Of a DNA stretch of 64,000 nt, positions 1 through 13,986 are shown piece after piece (position 1 is the first letter of the stretch; every line of letters starts with the position of its first letter). A program made the translations under genes and the position numbers. The notes beneath the pieces are model-generated. The model did not search any database. It worked only from the letters and a program-made list of their open reading frames with translations, and had not been told where the DNA came from. Where the stretch lies: NCBI RefSeq assembly GCF_032854445.1, contig NC_088303.1, positions 8,875,501 to 8,939,500 on the forward strand, given 5' to 3'. The stretch comes from Liolophura sinensis (Eukaryota; Mollusca; Polyplacophora; Chitonida; Chitonidae).

Positions 1-3000
1 CTTTTGGGATATGTGGTCTGCTCATTTTAGCCAATACATACGTAATTCTGGCAGGAATGCTGAGTTTCCTTTTTCTCACATTGTTAAACCATCTAATGAA
101 CAACATCATATCTTTACTTTTCCAAAGGCTGGTAAAGAAATGTAACATTCTACTTTCAACAGTACTGACATCTGTACCAGATTTTAAAAGAATTATGATA
201 TATATATTTATGTAAAGTCTTAAAAGCAAACCTCACTTAACAAATCCACCACTGGTAGACATTTGTTCAAATCCAGGTTTTGACGCAGAGAACTTTTCAA
301 TAGTCTGACTGGGTTTAAGGGTTATGGAACCTGGATTTTATTTACACATGTCTTCACAATCTCAAATGGTACATTCTTCATTCTACAACCTATATTCCAT
401 GTAAGAATAAAAATTCTCCATTCCTTGTACACATCAAAATAACAGCACTTTAGCAAAACACCAGGAGATTGTGAGCTGCAGCCCTTCAGCTGTCTCTACA
501 ATTTTCTTTCAGGACAAAAAACAAACAATACCACTGAGCCATTGTTTGAACAAGCAAAAATGTCTGGGTAGGTTGATATCCAACTGATTGCATCTTTTCA
601 TTGATAAATAATACAACAGTAAGTGCTGGTAATCGACAGCGGATTTAACACTTATAAAGACTTAACTCTGAGCATTATGTGTTATTTATGTGTGTTAAAG
701 ATGTTTTCCTGACATTCACTTCTTGACGTCCACCTGGTGTCAATTACACATTTTAATACATTAAAGAACCATAAAAGCAGAAGGAAAATAACTTTGGTTT
801 TTTTTTTTTATTGACCACAAAAATATGCCCAACCATGCCAACATCACACCATCATATGCAGTATCTTTATTTTTATTTAAAAAAGAAATATTAACTAAAA
901 AAAATGAAAAAAACTGAGAATGGATACAGGATGTCCTTTATGAATTTACTCATTATAGTATATACTGGGTTCTGAAGGAGCGATTTAGTCAGCCACATAG
1001 TTTGTATGTTACCCAAAACCCTTTTGTTAGAGGCTAACAATCAAAAAATATTACTTTTGGTGCTGACATACTTTCCAGGAGGATATGTTTCTTCCAAATA
1101 AACAACCAAAAAAAAAAAACCCCCAAAATAAATAGGATTCTCAGACAGAAGCAAAATGAACAACATTGTCATGGCCAAAATTTTAGATCATTTATCACAG
1201 ATCTCATTCTCTGTAACAGTGTCACTACTAGTATTTCCCCACAGTCTGTGTATGGCCTGGGGGTGAAGAGGTCATTCACATCCTCTCTACTGGCTCCATC
1301 ACTCAGTACTGGTTCTTGAAATTTATTTCCTTTAGGCTACAAGTACATGTAGTCAAAGACTGGATGCTTGTCAAAGGCATCAGGGCTCAAACGATAATAA
1401 TAGAAAGTTGGTCAATAGGGACTGATGTCTAAGCCAATACAGCATGGACTTGATCACCTTGGAGGAGGTCAAACCCCACAGCTTCACTCTACTAGACAGA
1501 ACTTACACTTGACAAAACTTTCTGGCAGAGTTAATACTGAGAAAGCAAAGTGATGTTTTCAAAATGATCAGCACACCCTCCAAACTCCCTAACCTTTTTA
1601 GGAAATGAAAAATACAATGCACCTAGGGAAAGGAACATTAAAAATCACACAATTAATTGAATAATAACAGATTGCCAGGATAATGGGGTACCTTAATTTC
1701 CTCATGCTATGACCTGAGTGCCCTGATTCTGTCGTAATATAGGGGTACTATATTTCCAATTTACATACAGATTCACTTCACAAACGCAAGAATGATCAAC
1801 AGACCTCACAGCTTTGGTCCAAATTACTTCAGGTGGGAAAGGTTACAAATTCAACTGTGTAACAATTAAGTTGTATTTATAATATGATAATTAGCAAATC
1901 AGGTGGGCCTATTCATGAATGATTCGTAGTGGACATGTTTTGATGGATTTTTTTTTCTTTTCAGCTTTTTGTTCAATGCCTTGCATATTCAAAAATTTTT
2001 CATTTTAATATACAATGGCTAACTTATCTTGCCTGAATGGCAAAGTGCCTGAGTGGGTCCTAACCGTCTGGCCATGACCCACTCCCAAGGATTGTTTTCT
2101 AAGAAACTGGGCACCTTTTGAAAGGAGGAGGTACAGTATTTATACCCAGGACTTCATTTCTACATGTGTCATAGTTTACTCGGACATTGGTTGGCTAAGT
2201 CATTTCCAATGACTTGTGTCATAGATGAACTTAGTATAAATGCAATGTACACTGCAGCAGGAAACCAATGAAATAAATACAACAGTAATGGTGTGTGTTA
2301 CCCATGAGTTGCACTTTATAATTTATAGACAATGTTTAAATGCATCCACACAACACTTTTCCCGACTGAAGTTTCAAATTCAGCCTCACGGCTAAAAATA
2401 AACTGATGGAAATGTCTTAGACGGCAACACTCCCACATTCCCAGAAGTACCAAGTTGTAAAAATGACACTATTCTCAACAGGGTCTCTAGTGAGACTGTT
2501 GCCGGTTTTCTGAATGCAAAAACCTCTTCACCTGACAACTACAAATTACCCTGTTGCCACTGGCCAGACATAGTAGCATGTCTAGAGAACTCAAAGTCTC
2601 CTTTACTTTTCCATGTGTACAAGATCATAATAACAGGGAATGGTGTCAAAAAGTAGATTTCAGCTCCAGTCAGAACAGGTTAGCACAATGGTAATCAGAG
2701 AAGTCAAGACACACTGACTTTCTACAATTTTAAGGCCTTTACTTTACAATGCATGCTCACAATTAATGCCCAAACAAAGCTGGCTTCCTCTCCTTTGTGA
2801 AATTGTCACTGTGACAATATTGACAATATTTGTACATCTATAAAACTTATAAAACTATAAAAAAATATTATCAATGACCTTACAATAATTTTTTTCAAGT
2901 TCCTTTTATGTGTAAATGGTGTGAAAAAATGACAACACTGAATTTAAGAAGAAAATATCTACAGGACAGAATGTCTAAAAATCTACAAGACATAAAAAAT

Positions 3001-6000
3001 CCATTTATTAAATAGCTAGTATTGCTAATCCAAATGAATGTGCATAGACTGGGAGAGAAAAACAAGGCACGCGTGTGAGAAATATTAAACTCTTTAAATC
3101 TACTTAAATTCCACAATGAACTTCATAAGTCATGAAGTATTATCTCCTCAAGTTTTTGATCTTTCTGTTACATTTGATTGTTATGAACTGGTGTTCCATA
3201 TCAATCCATTATAAAAAAAAAACATCCAATCCCAAAGATAATCTGTAACACTTTTCTCTTAATGACGTCAAATGAATTTATTCCCCCAGTCTCAGCAGTC
3301 CATCTAATACAATTTGCACATGCTAATGGTATCTTCAGGAGCTTGTATGGAGGGCTGTCAAGTGGGCTCCTGGGTGAATCCATGTAAATTAACAACCTTC
3401 CCCCTTGTAGTCATTGGTCTCGGGTTCATTATACAACAGAGTAGAGAGTCAAAATGCACAGCATTATGACCGACAGAGGCTTACATTGTCCACGATCAGA
3501 TAAGAAACCTGAACCCTCATACTGAAACTAATACAATTACCCTTTACCCTAGGTAAAGTCATCCATTCCAACTAGTTTAACAGCTCCTTAATTACCAGCA
3601 CTGGTGGTGGGAAAGTACTAGTGACTGGGTGAGAAGGTCTAATCAAATACCAATTGATTTCACCATGGTCATTCAATATTCACAGGCAATAGGATAGTAA
3701 TGGTGGCGATAAAAGTTCAGTGGATATCAGTCTTATTGTGCCGATGGCAATGGTCGGCAATGTAAATACCTACCAAGCCACAGGTGACATACAATATTCA
3801 TACTGGGCAAGGTCAAATCCCACCTACATGTAACATGTATTATTACACCACAGCTGTCGCATGGAATACACAATTAAACTCCTGAAGGTAGACCAACATC
3901 AAAGGTCAATTCTCAACAGCACTTACAGCCTATTTGAATAAAGATCAAAACTATGAAATCGGTTTCAAATTGAATGTCTTCAACATGCACCTCTACATGC
4001 TTATCTGTTTTATTTGTATATTCAAGTATAGAAGTCTACTGATTTTATGGTTCAAATTAAGACAGGTGTACAAGGTGCAATTTACCAAATTCAACCAGAT
4101 GAAAGAAAATAAAACAAGTTCATGTCCAAAAAACTTCAGTCTTGCATGGTTTTATACAAGTACGTAAACCAAATAGATCAAACCTGTCCCATGATGAATG
4201 TATACTTGTGTAACGGTTCCCATCTATCAATGTCAACCACATTTCACGCAGTAAAATCAAAACAATGGTACCAAGTTTCATCATTCAATGTCATTTGTGT
4301 TATTCTTAGTAACAGCTGCACTGGTCTTTTCACCAAATATAAACAGATCCATCTATTAAACAAAACACTGCAAAAACATGATCCTCCTTCTGTCTAACTT
4401 TATTTCACCTGTGTTTTTATAGGCCAACAACACTTTATCAGTACATGGATATCATATACGCAATGGAGCTGTGAAAGGACAATGAGCTTCATGTGTGTTA
4501 AAACCTACAAGTACAGTGCCTCAATCTTGACAAAGACTGTGCTGCATGTCCAAGTGCCCCTCATCTAGCCTCCCACCCCCTACCCCTCTTCGAAGTGACG
4601 TTATAAATTCTCTTGACGCAAGCACAATCTCCAAAAAACCTGATATCGTAAATTTTGCCATTTACTAGCAAGGGGCTAAGCCAGACAAGCTATTAGGAGA
4701 CCCATTATCCTGGCCAGGCTTCTCAGGGATTATAGTGAAGTCATTTCCCGACCAAAACTTTATGGCAGTGCTGAATACAATTTCGGAGGAACAATTTTGA
4801 CTTACAATGTTTTCATGTGCATGTTAATGCAGTAATCTAAGAACAATGTAAACCACTGATAAAACAGAGCCCTCTAAAAGAAACTTGGTATGGAATCCTA
4901 CGACAAAACAGATTCCAGTCAAATCCAACTTTGAGTTGACCTGAGCCACACTTTCATAATGGCTTTACATCTATGGTTACCCTTAAGACAAAAATTTCTA
5001 CACACAGTGAAGATCTATTTAGTGTCATTCTGTGGATCTAGTTGTAAACTATGGACAATATTGTGCAAGTCATGTGGGGTCTAGAATCGGGCAGATTTCA
5101 TGCTTAAACCGAATTTCCCGGCTAACTGTGTTACGTATCAGCATCCATCAAGTCAACAGCTTTTGTGCTGAACAAAGACTGCTGAGATAGAAAGACTTGC
5201 TGGCACAATCTTGTTAGCAATGGCATCACATAAATTGGTTTGGAAGATGCTTTGGATTCTCAGAAAAATTCATCCTCTCTCCCCAACATTTCCCCATTTA
5301 CTCTGCGATTCCTTGTGCCCTCTTTCACCGACTCTTATGAACCCGACTTTACAGGCAATCTAGTTTATATACTGGTATCCAGTAAATAAAAAAAATCGTT
5401 CAACAAGACTGATCTTTGGGCAAATGCATCAAATTCCTAACGCAATCCACACCACATATGGTACCAGTCACTTCCAAGAGGGCTTCGGCTTTCAGTTCAA
5501 TTTAACTGATGCTGACTGACAAGATCTTGTTAAATTACCACCAAATAAATGTTACCATGTTGTCAGGATCTTGTCAATAAATGTATCACAAAATTTTTTG
5601 AGAAAATAAACTAAAATGAGTAAAAAGATGCTGACATTTAACAGAATTTTGTTATCAACCTGTGAAAAAAATTTGTTAAGAGTTACTGTATTTGACCTAA
5701 AACTTTGAACATGACAAAGTTAGTGAATATGTCTAATTGTAAAACTTCCATTATTACTGGATTCAAAGACATTTTGAGGTTTGTTTGGAAGATAGGATGA
5801 TATCCTACTAGAAACATGAGAATCTCAGAAACTAAAGTACTTTATCATATGACCTTCTTTCTTTCCTCGGGGACATTTTTGCGTGCACATTTTTAGGGTA
5901 TTTACAGCATGTTTTATATAGAGCAATAAATCAGGATTTAATGGGCTGTAAACGTCTTTAGAGAGTTGTTTGGAACATTCTGAAAATTTATCCACAAATT

Positions 6001-6480
6001 ACACCCAGTTTTTATCCTATCGCTGATAAGATGTTGCGACATCATTCAATTTCCTCTCTATGCAAATTTTTAAATTGTTTTAGAGAAAATGTTGCACTTG
6101 AAATAATACTAAAGAGAGCTATAATTATTGGGAGTTAAAGCGAACATAACTCGTTTTTAATCGTTAACTGTTATAAACTGGTGTTTTTTATTCATTATTT
6201 CCCATTCCTATCTGCAAAACATGGAGTACAAACATAAATCATGTGATCTTACACAGAAAATATATTTTATCATCTTTTACTTTCTATATATCTAGAAACA
6301 TACTCAGGTGATCATAATGGAGTTGCACAAAAGATTTTATCTTTATAAGTACAGGTATTCTATATATATCGAACAGTACTACTTTAACACAAATGGATTA
6401 AATCTAATTAATAGAATGATCAAATGAACATACAGGCCGCAAGTGATGTATTTCCCAGAACTTAATCATGGCTTTGGACA
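1..6480. other. AT-rich DNA without a recognisable gene
   Basis: No frame here has both coding character and splice signals. The sequence is AT-rich with homopolymer runs and frequent TACATGTA words. Around 5770-5960 it carries one copy of a dispersed repeat (see separate entry). It may be intron, 3'UTR or intergenic DNA. Confidence 0.6.
5770..5960 (+). repeat. Dispersed repeat family X, copy 1
   Basis: Contains TTTGGAAGATAGGATGATAT and CCTACTAGAAA, shared with copies near 12.3, 34.7 and 40.8 kb, followed by a moderately conserved AT-rich stretch. No terminal repeats or tRNA head seen; class unknown. Confidence 0.45.
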
Positions 6481-6627
6481 ATCCCAGCACTGCTGAGGAT
6501 ACAGCCACTAAGGCCCCAAGAACACGAGTACAGGCAGGTGAATATTGAAAATTCAATGCCCTACCCCAGGATTAAACCACAACATCATGTGTCATTATGT
6601 GTCCCTGTGACTACAGATATCACAGGT

Positions 6628-6690
6628 GAGCGTATAGCTCAGCGCTACAATCACTGAAGGGAAGAATGATTACAGGGTTCAATGCACCAC
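6628..6690 (+). repeat. Degenerate tRNA-like sequence (old SINE head?)
   Basis: GCGTATAGCTCAGCGCTA resembles a tRNA A box and GGGTTCAATGCA a B box about 40 bases later. The acceptor stem does not close well, so this is more likely a decayed tRNA-derived element than a functional tRNA. Confidence 0.25.
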
Positions 6691-7528
6691 ACTGGCAGTA
6701 TTTCAGCCAGACCATGGAAAGAGTTCAACGCTCTAAGTTGGTACACTCTATGATTAAATGAGATTTACCTAGTTGATACCACTGTGACAGTCTTCAGGAC
6801 ACGATGTATGCAGACTGTATAGGGCTGTTGGTTAAGCTAGGTAACTTCAAAAGAGGAGAGATAGAACAGTGTAATTTGTATAAAAGGATAGTGAGGATTC
6901 AAAGTCTGGAACCTGTAAGGTCTACATTGGCACTGATAATAAACTGATTGATCTTTAGCTAATTCATATAAAACCAGCATATATTAATTTGCGAAACTAG
7001 GAACCATATCATATAAATCAGCACTAAGCAACGGAGTGCCCGTCAGATCTGTAGATCCAAAATTAATTCAATGTCTATCTTAGATAAATCCCATGCAAAA
7101 CCTGATAACAGTATAATAGATGATGCAATCAAGTTACATTACTTGGTACTTCATTCTCCTCTATACTTCAACAAAATTGAGAATTGGCAATAAAGTTGCA
7201 TGGCTAAAGTCACAAAAGGTAAATGTTGAACAGCACAGAAACATTAAACACAGATCTATAGCTCTGATCCTGGGCTCTTATCAGTTTTTGAGTTTACCAT
7301 CAGCTTTTTGCTGGCTGTTTTTGGCAGGCTAGCTGATAATCTGGACTGGAAACATCAGGCAGAGTCGGATCAATCACTGCAAGTGCCTTGCTAAGCCACA
7401 TCATCTGGATGGCTGTAGACAGATATCTCCACCTCAACCATCTATACATCACAGCTACATGTACATGTATAGCTCCTGCACACACCCTACCATAACTTCA
7501 AAATTACTTTTAGTGTTTGCCACATGGA

Positions 7529-7552
7529 AATCACTGTTTTAAAACAGTGATT
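7529..7552. repeat. Perfect 24-bp palindrome
   Basis: AATCACTGTTTT is followed directly by its exact reverse complement with no spacer. The flanks do not extend the symmetry. Confidence 0.8.
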
Positions 7553-8586
7553 CCCCTCACTGTCTATTTAGTATATATACAGTCAGTATCATTAGTCCAT
7601 TTTTCAGTTCTGCTCGTTACAGACAACTTACCTGACTGTCCCTTTACTAGATATTCTCTGTATCACACATGTTTCATAGTTTCAGCACTTAATTCTATTT
7701 CAGACACCACCTCTGTTCTGAGCGTCCCTGAACTACATGTAGTTCATCTCTGTCACACACAATATTGCATGCAATAATGTAATGAACAGCGCTTGCAAAT
7801 TAATATGGAAAACCATGTAATTTAATAACCCAGAATATTTTAATTAATCACGTAGTTAGGGCTCCAGTTAGGACATGTCTGATATGTCCAACCTTTCTGC
7901 TTTAGTTAAATGAATTTCACAGGTCAAATAAACCATTACATATGCTAACTTTACAACAAAAAGGATGAAGTTCAAGCCATGACAGCTTGTGATTTTATAT
8001 TTTACTTTTAAAATTTAAGCTGGTAAATTATATGAAGGCCTGTTATTGCTAATGTTATTGGCCCAATTTAGCCACTGGCAATCTGGCAACTGAATCTCTG
8101 GTTGATGGTTACAGCATTCACATTTAAACAGTTCACTGTATTTCACATCTTAAGATAAACTGCACCAAACTGTTTTTCTAGTGCTCTGATCCCTGCATGC
8201 AATAAGCTTGTAATTCAGCAAACCATGTGTACTGTGCTCCACTCTTGCTTCCAGCAGCATATTGATGAGATTTTCTTGCAATATTTAACTGTCACATCAG
8301 TCAATATGTTTATACTTCAGCAAAGATTTTTTTTTCAAACCCAAGATGTTTGACCTCTGTAATATTTTCCAGTCTATGGCATGTCCAGCATTTGTTACCA
8401 CATGTATCACTGTATCTGTATCAGCCCAGAATTCCAACACCCCAGAAAAGACCTTTATTTTGAGCGCTTTAAGTGTACTCAAAACATTCATAAGGCATAA
8501 AATACACTCAAATCTGCTGTCAATGCATATATAGTGTCTGAGACACTTTTTGTCGTTGTTGTCTTTTTTTTTACAAAATATGCACA

Positions 8587-8881
8587 TTTACCTTCAACTC
8601 TAAACACCAGCAATGCAGGTATCATTTTGCCTGTATTCATCTTGGGTCATCTGTTAGCAATTTACCTTTAACTCTAAACACCAGCAAATGCATGTATCAT
8701 TTTGCCTGTATTCATCTTGGGTCATCTGTTAGCAATTTACCTTTAACTCTAAATACCAGCAATGCATGTATCATTTTGCCTGTATTCCTCTTGGATCATC
8801 TGGTAGCAATTTACCTTTAACTCTAAACACCAGCAATGCATGTATCACTTTGCCTGTATTCATCTTGGGTCATCTGGTAGC
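8587..8881 (+). repeat. Tandem repeat, 74-75 bp x 4
   Basis: Four successive units start with TTTACCTT(C/T)AACTCTAAA at 8587, 8661, 8736 and 8810. They differ by only a few substitutions and one-base indels. No gene overlaps. Confidence 0.92.
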
Positions 8882-11800
8882 GCCAGGACAATCACATTAA
8901 ATTTATATTGAATCACAAGTATTTTCTGCATATATTCATTTGCATTATTCTTGTTATGGTGATATCAGGCATGTATTTAAGTGCTAGTGAGCTCAGAGCT
9001 ATAAACCCTACAATACTCCTTGATAGTATAAATGGACATAAAATTAGGATTATTATTCATAAAAAGGCACAAAATAAAAATGCTAAGAGTTTGCATCACT
9101 TTATATCTAACCAGCACTTGAGCTTTTGACAACAAAAGTGTAAATCACACTTTTTTTTCACAAAAAAATAAATGCCTGACACAATAGAAATGTTCAAAAG
9201 GAAGTCTATTGTAAGAAATGTGTTTCTAGGAAGCCTGCTTTTGTCTTGACAGCCAACCGAGACATTTTACAGAACATGCGTGCTTCTCTGGCTAATATGG
9301 CATAAAACTAATTTTCTGATCACAAAAGAACACAGTTTTGAATAATTTTATCTGGGTTCAACTTCCAAGAAGTGCAATGACCTCAGCAGTTAGGCTTTGG
9401 TATTTGAAAGATGCTGAGAACTATTCTTGGGCCCAATTACATCCCACACTCTCTCACACCTCAGCAAGTCTTGTGTCCTTTGCTAATCTAGCATGTTAAG
9501 TGAAACAAATTGGACACATAATGCCAAGGGTCCACAATGGGAAGTTGGAGTCAACAGTTATCCAAGGGTGCTACCATTTGTGATGCATCCAGGCACAACT
9601 GAACAAAAAATGGTGGAATAATCAAGATATTCCACCAATGACCCATGTAGTTAGCTACTATGACTAAAGATGTCTCAAGGAAACCTTTAATTCCAGCACC
9701 AAATTCTTGACTTAAATGGCTTTTTATCACAGCAATTTGAAAGACTAGTTCAAGCCTGGGGAATGAGATCAAAGAGTGTTCGGTACAAGACTATACAGGC
9801 CCCAATGAATTTTCTGCTAAAATACCAAGATAAAAGTGTCAGTATGTTACAGTGTACTTAACCAACATCAAACAGAAAGCACTTTTGCACAGAAACACTG
9901 CTGCAGTTCACCAGCCGTCGCAAGCTTGAGGGTTCTACAAATGAATGATTTATGGTGTACTTTCTTACATTATGTCAGCCTTTACTTGTTAATATAATAC
10001 TCTGTAAAAGCAAACTTTTTTCTTCATTATAGAGAGCTCACCCATTTTCCCGAAAGCCTTGAAGACTTCCTATGGGTTACATCACTCTTGTGCAAACAGA
10101 GATACATGCAGAATTGGGAGCTAATCTATTAACAAGGCTTGCATTTCTTATCTTCAGAATTCTGCCTATAGAAGCTGGTCCACAGAAACCAATATTCATC
10201 AATTGTGTTTCCTTCCTGGCATGATACCCTATCTTCAAATCAATGTGGTTTGACTGATCTTATGTCTCCTGTAAAATGAATTCTTTCCTGTTGTTTTCTA
10301 AGAAATCAGACCTCTTGTAAAAGCACAACAAACATACACTGTACAAAGCTATCAAAACAATTCATGTCCTTTATATAAAATTGTATAGCATATTTGTTTG
10401 ACTTTGTACATGTGAAATCCTGTGTGTTGTTAAACATGAAATAAATGTACTTATAAAATGAGCTTTAAAAATATTTATCTTTCTGCACTGATCACTCATT
10501 TTGTTAATGTGTTGAGATAAAAAGTGTAGTGTCTGTCCTTGTACAAAAGAATTAAAATGCTCAAGTGCTACATTAATTAATGGGTATTTGCATATGCTTC
10601 TGAGCAATCCTCCAAATACTAGATCATGAAAAGCCAATCTAAACAGCTTTTCAAACAGTTTAAAATCATGACATTTGGAGAGGAATTAGGTTTTCAGGAT
10701 GCCTGCAAAGGCTTAGTCTGTTAACTGCAGCAGAACTAGTGACAGTAAAATCTTACATAGACCTCCAGTATCAGTTGCATGTAACTTTTAAAAGTTCAAA
10801 ACAGATTTCATGGAAATTTTCTACCCTCAGCAGTTAAGCACACGGAAACAGAAAGCTAAGTATACAATTTAGGGTAACAATTTAAAACTTGATCTGTACA
10901 TGAACTGGATCACTAATCAGGTACTTTCTATTTTAAGAATCATACATATACTTGATGGAACATATTTCCTCCACAATGCACATGTTTTCCTTTTCTTCAT
11001 CTCAAACCTGACTTGGTAGAGTGATTTCATCTTTGTTTTAATTTTTTTTTGCCGACTGACTGACTATTAGTAAAAATTTTAAGAAGCAAATATCCTCTGA
11101 CTGTGTGTATTGCTTTATTAGATACGGCATTCAGCTGATAACAGTCTCTAATTTTTTCTGCTGTCATTTTCCATCAAAGAAAAGAAGTATCATAACCCAT
11201 ATACACTACACAGTTATTGATATTTTGCTCAAGATAGAAGAGCCCAGGAAAATGAGCTTGCCATTCAGTGGTGGACATACAACTATCTGAAGCAGATCTT
11301 GAGACGTCTTCATGCTTGCTTTGCTATTGTCCAATCTCACCACGGTAGAGAGCTAGAGGTCATAACAGAGGTCCAGACAATTGTAGAGATACAAGTGGGC
11401 AAGGTTCAAAGGCCCACTGGGTGTGAGAAAGAGTGGAGGAAATTAACACCCACCCCCTGGTGATACCATGTTTATTTTGTACTAATAGTCTGGTGTTTAC
11501 CACATAGTCCCTCTTGGTGTACATCACTTGCTTGTCACTGGAAGGTGTCCATATCTATTAACTCATGAGCTGTGAGAGGTTTTAAAATGAGTTAATATTG
11601 GCATCAAAAGAATGTCTCCATGCATACAGCCAAGATGGTAATGAAAATGCTGATTCCATTGCCAGACACTATGGCAACTATATATCATTTTTGTGTTTGA
11701 AGGTGAGGGGAAAGTCTGCTCACAATTCCCATAGGGTTAAAAGAGGCTATGTGTGAAAATTAATTAATAAAGATGTGTCCAGAGAGCTTGTCATCACTTA

Positions 11801-12260
11801 TACCAGCACTTCGGTTCAATAAAAAAACACACCCATCAATGACATAGGATTGCTTTTTATTATTACTTCCACTTAGATAAGGTTCCACATGTGCTTTGAA
11901 TCGCCTTTCAAAACTTCCAATACCCATATATCACTGGAACTTGTGGTTGCATGTATAGGTTCTTAACTCCACAACACAATACAATTTTTTGAATGAATTT
12001 CCACATTCTGGATTCCGGTCAATAAATAGATGTTTCTGTACATGTATGTATATACCTTCTACTTGTGTAGCATGCTAGATCTTGGATTACATGTTTTTGT
12101 TGAGCCTCTTCCTATTATAGCCAGAATAAGGAAATTTAAGAAGAAAAACATAAAGATGTTGTAAACCACAGATGGAGGCATATGAAGAGTTACATTTACC
12201 CTAAATCCTCTCAAATGTTGTCCATGACTCAGCTGCTCATTTTCTCATATTCCTGTTGTA
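8882..12260. other. Gene-free AT-rich DNA
   Basis: Several 60-90 codon open frames occur on both strands, but none has biased composition, splice context or a known motif. I see nothing else definable. Confidence 0.5.
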
Positions 12261-12262
12261 AT

Positions 12263-12450
12263 GATTTTAGAAAAGTGCTTTGGGAGGCCTTTGGAAGGTA
12301 GGGTGATATCCTACTAGAAAAATGTATGTTTTGGCACCAGAAGTAATATCTCTTGACATTTACTTGCTTCCCAAAGTGCTCTTTTGTGGTCAAATTTTTA
12401 GGTCATTTAGGGTATATGTAAATATGGTCTTCAATATATATATTTTAATA
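12263..12450 (+). repeat. Dispersed repeat family X, copy 2
   Basis: Contains TTTGGAAGGTAGGGTGATAT, CCTACTAGAAA and GGCACCAGAAGTAATATCTC, the best-preserved of the four copies. Confidence 0.5.
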
Positions 12451-12809
12451 TTTTTATTTTCACTCTGATGACATCACTGATCTTCCCATACACTGCACTT
12501 TTTCAATCTGGGATAATACCAATAATTTCAGACGCCTGATATATTTTGTATTAAAACATTAATTCCTGGAGGTTATTCTGTTTGAAAGACAATCATTTAG
12601 CTTGAACATTAAAGTAGATGTACATGTGATAAAAAAAAAGGGGAAGACAAAAAGAGAATTTTTACATTTTAATTTGCTTGTTCATTTTACCTGTTCAGCA
12701 TTTAGCTAGAACAGTCAGCTTATTATACGCTAAGTGTGTAACTTGTTATTTCAATTTTATTTTTAGGCAAATATGATAACTTTGCAGGAAGCCCCTACAG
12801 ATTTTATTT

Positions 12810-12870
12810 GCTATGATTGTTGTTTAATGCCATATACTCAATATCTTTTCATTTAAACCAAGGCAGTGAG
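12810..12870 (-). mobile_element. Relict of tRNA-SINE family 1 (tail end)
   Basis: TGATTGTTGTTTAATGCCAT followed by ACTCAATATCTTTTCA is a decayed version of the reverse-complemented SINE-1 tail seen intact at 53.7 kb. Confidence 0.35.
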
Positions 12871-13763
12871 TTTTATAGGTGAATACCAGAGTGAGCAGCA
12901 TAAACCACCGACCTTTGTGAAGTTACTAACAAACTTTCCCACAGATATGCACACCATATTTATGGAAGACAAGTCATTCTTGAACAGACAGAGAATGCAG
13001 AAAGACAACCATCGTGAAATACTTTTTTCAGTTTTTCAATATATTAATCTTTTGGGTTTGAACACCAAATACACATTTACAAATGACCTCACAGCTGAAG
13101 ATTTGTATCATATGTGACATATAACATATTGTTGATAAAACCACAGCTCAGGTAACAGCTTTCTGCATCGTTGGAGTACTTCAGTACTTTTGAATACTGT
13201 CCAATGTTCTACAGGCCATCGATACAGATTACATATCTGAACCAGTGGAACATGACCAAGGGCTGAGAAAATCTTCCATCCATCTGCTGAACACAAAGGC
13301 ATGGCAGCAGTTGGTTGACTGTCTTCGTACGTGTTAAATAAGGAAGAAAACATTAAGGTGAAGTTACAGTCAACAAGAGACTGACCATTAAAAACTGTAT
13401 CTGAGAATATCTCCACTTATATATTTTTTATCTTAAATTATTTTGACACTGAATTGTAACTGTAAACACAGTCAAATGCTTAGACTGTAAGGTGGGCTTA
13501 ATCTACTAATAATTTGACCTCGCCAATCATGTCACAGACACTTACACTGTTATTTCTCTGCCCATATACACTGTAGCAGGTATCTAATGTGAGATTTGTA
13601 TTTTCCTGCACAGGCACACACATCAGGAGTAAAGTTCACCAGAATTTCACTAAGAACTAAACATAAGAGTGTAGAAAAAGTTGCCCATCACGAAATCAAA
13701 CTGTTACCCACAATAGTTCCACCACCTCTCTAAAGATTGAGCCTTGAAGTCTACAATAGCTAC

Positions 13764-13986
13764 ATATACATCTGGTAAAATGTCAACTGTAAAACGACTT
13801 ATATACATCTGGTAAAATGTCAACTGTAAAACGACTTATATACATCTGGTAAAATGTCAACTGTAAAACGACTTATATACATCTGGTAAAATGTCAACTG
13901 TAAAACGACTTATATACATCTGGTAAAATGTCAACTGTAAAACGACTTATATACATCTGGTAAAATGTCAACTGTAAAACGACTTT
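13764..13986 (+). repeat. Tandem repeat, 37 bp x 6, identical units
   Basis: The word TCTGGTAAAATGTCAACTGT recurs at 13771, 13808, 13845, 13882, 13919 and 13956 with exact 37-bp spacing and no visible differences. The array is recent, and there are no unique spacers. Confidence 0.96.

Noticed and set aside
12866-13117. 83-codon plus-strand frame with a possible acceptor before it
   Set aside because: It begins inside a decayed SINE tail and matches nothing; kept only as a note.
13108-13416. 102-codon minus-strand frame
   Set aside because: No domain, splice context or biased codon use; unrelated frames overlap on the other strand.
13764-13986. CRISPR-like array
   Set aside because: Units are contiguous identical 37-mers without unique spacers, in an animal genome.
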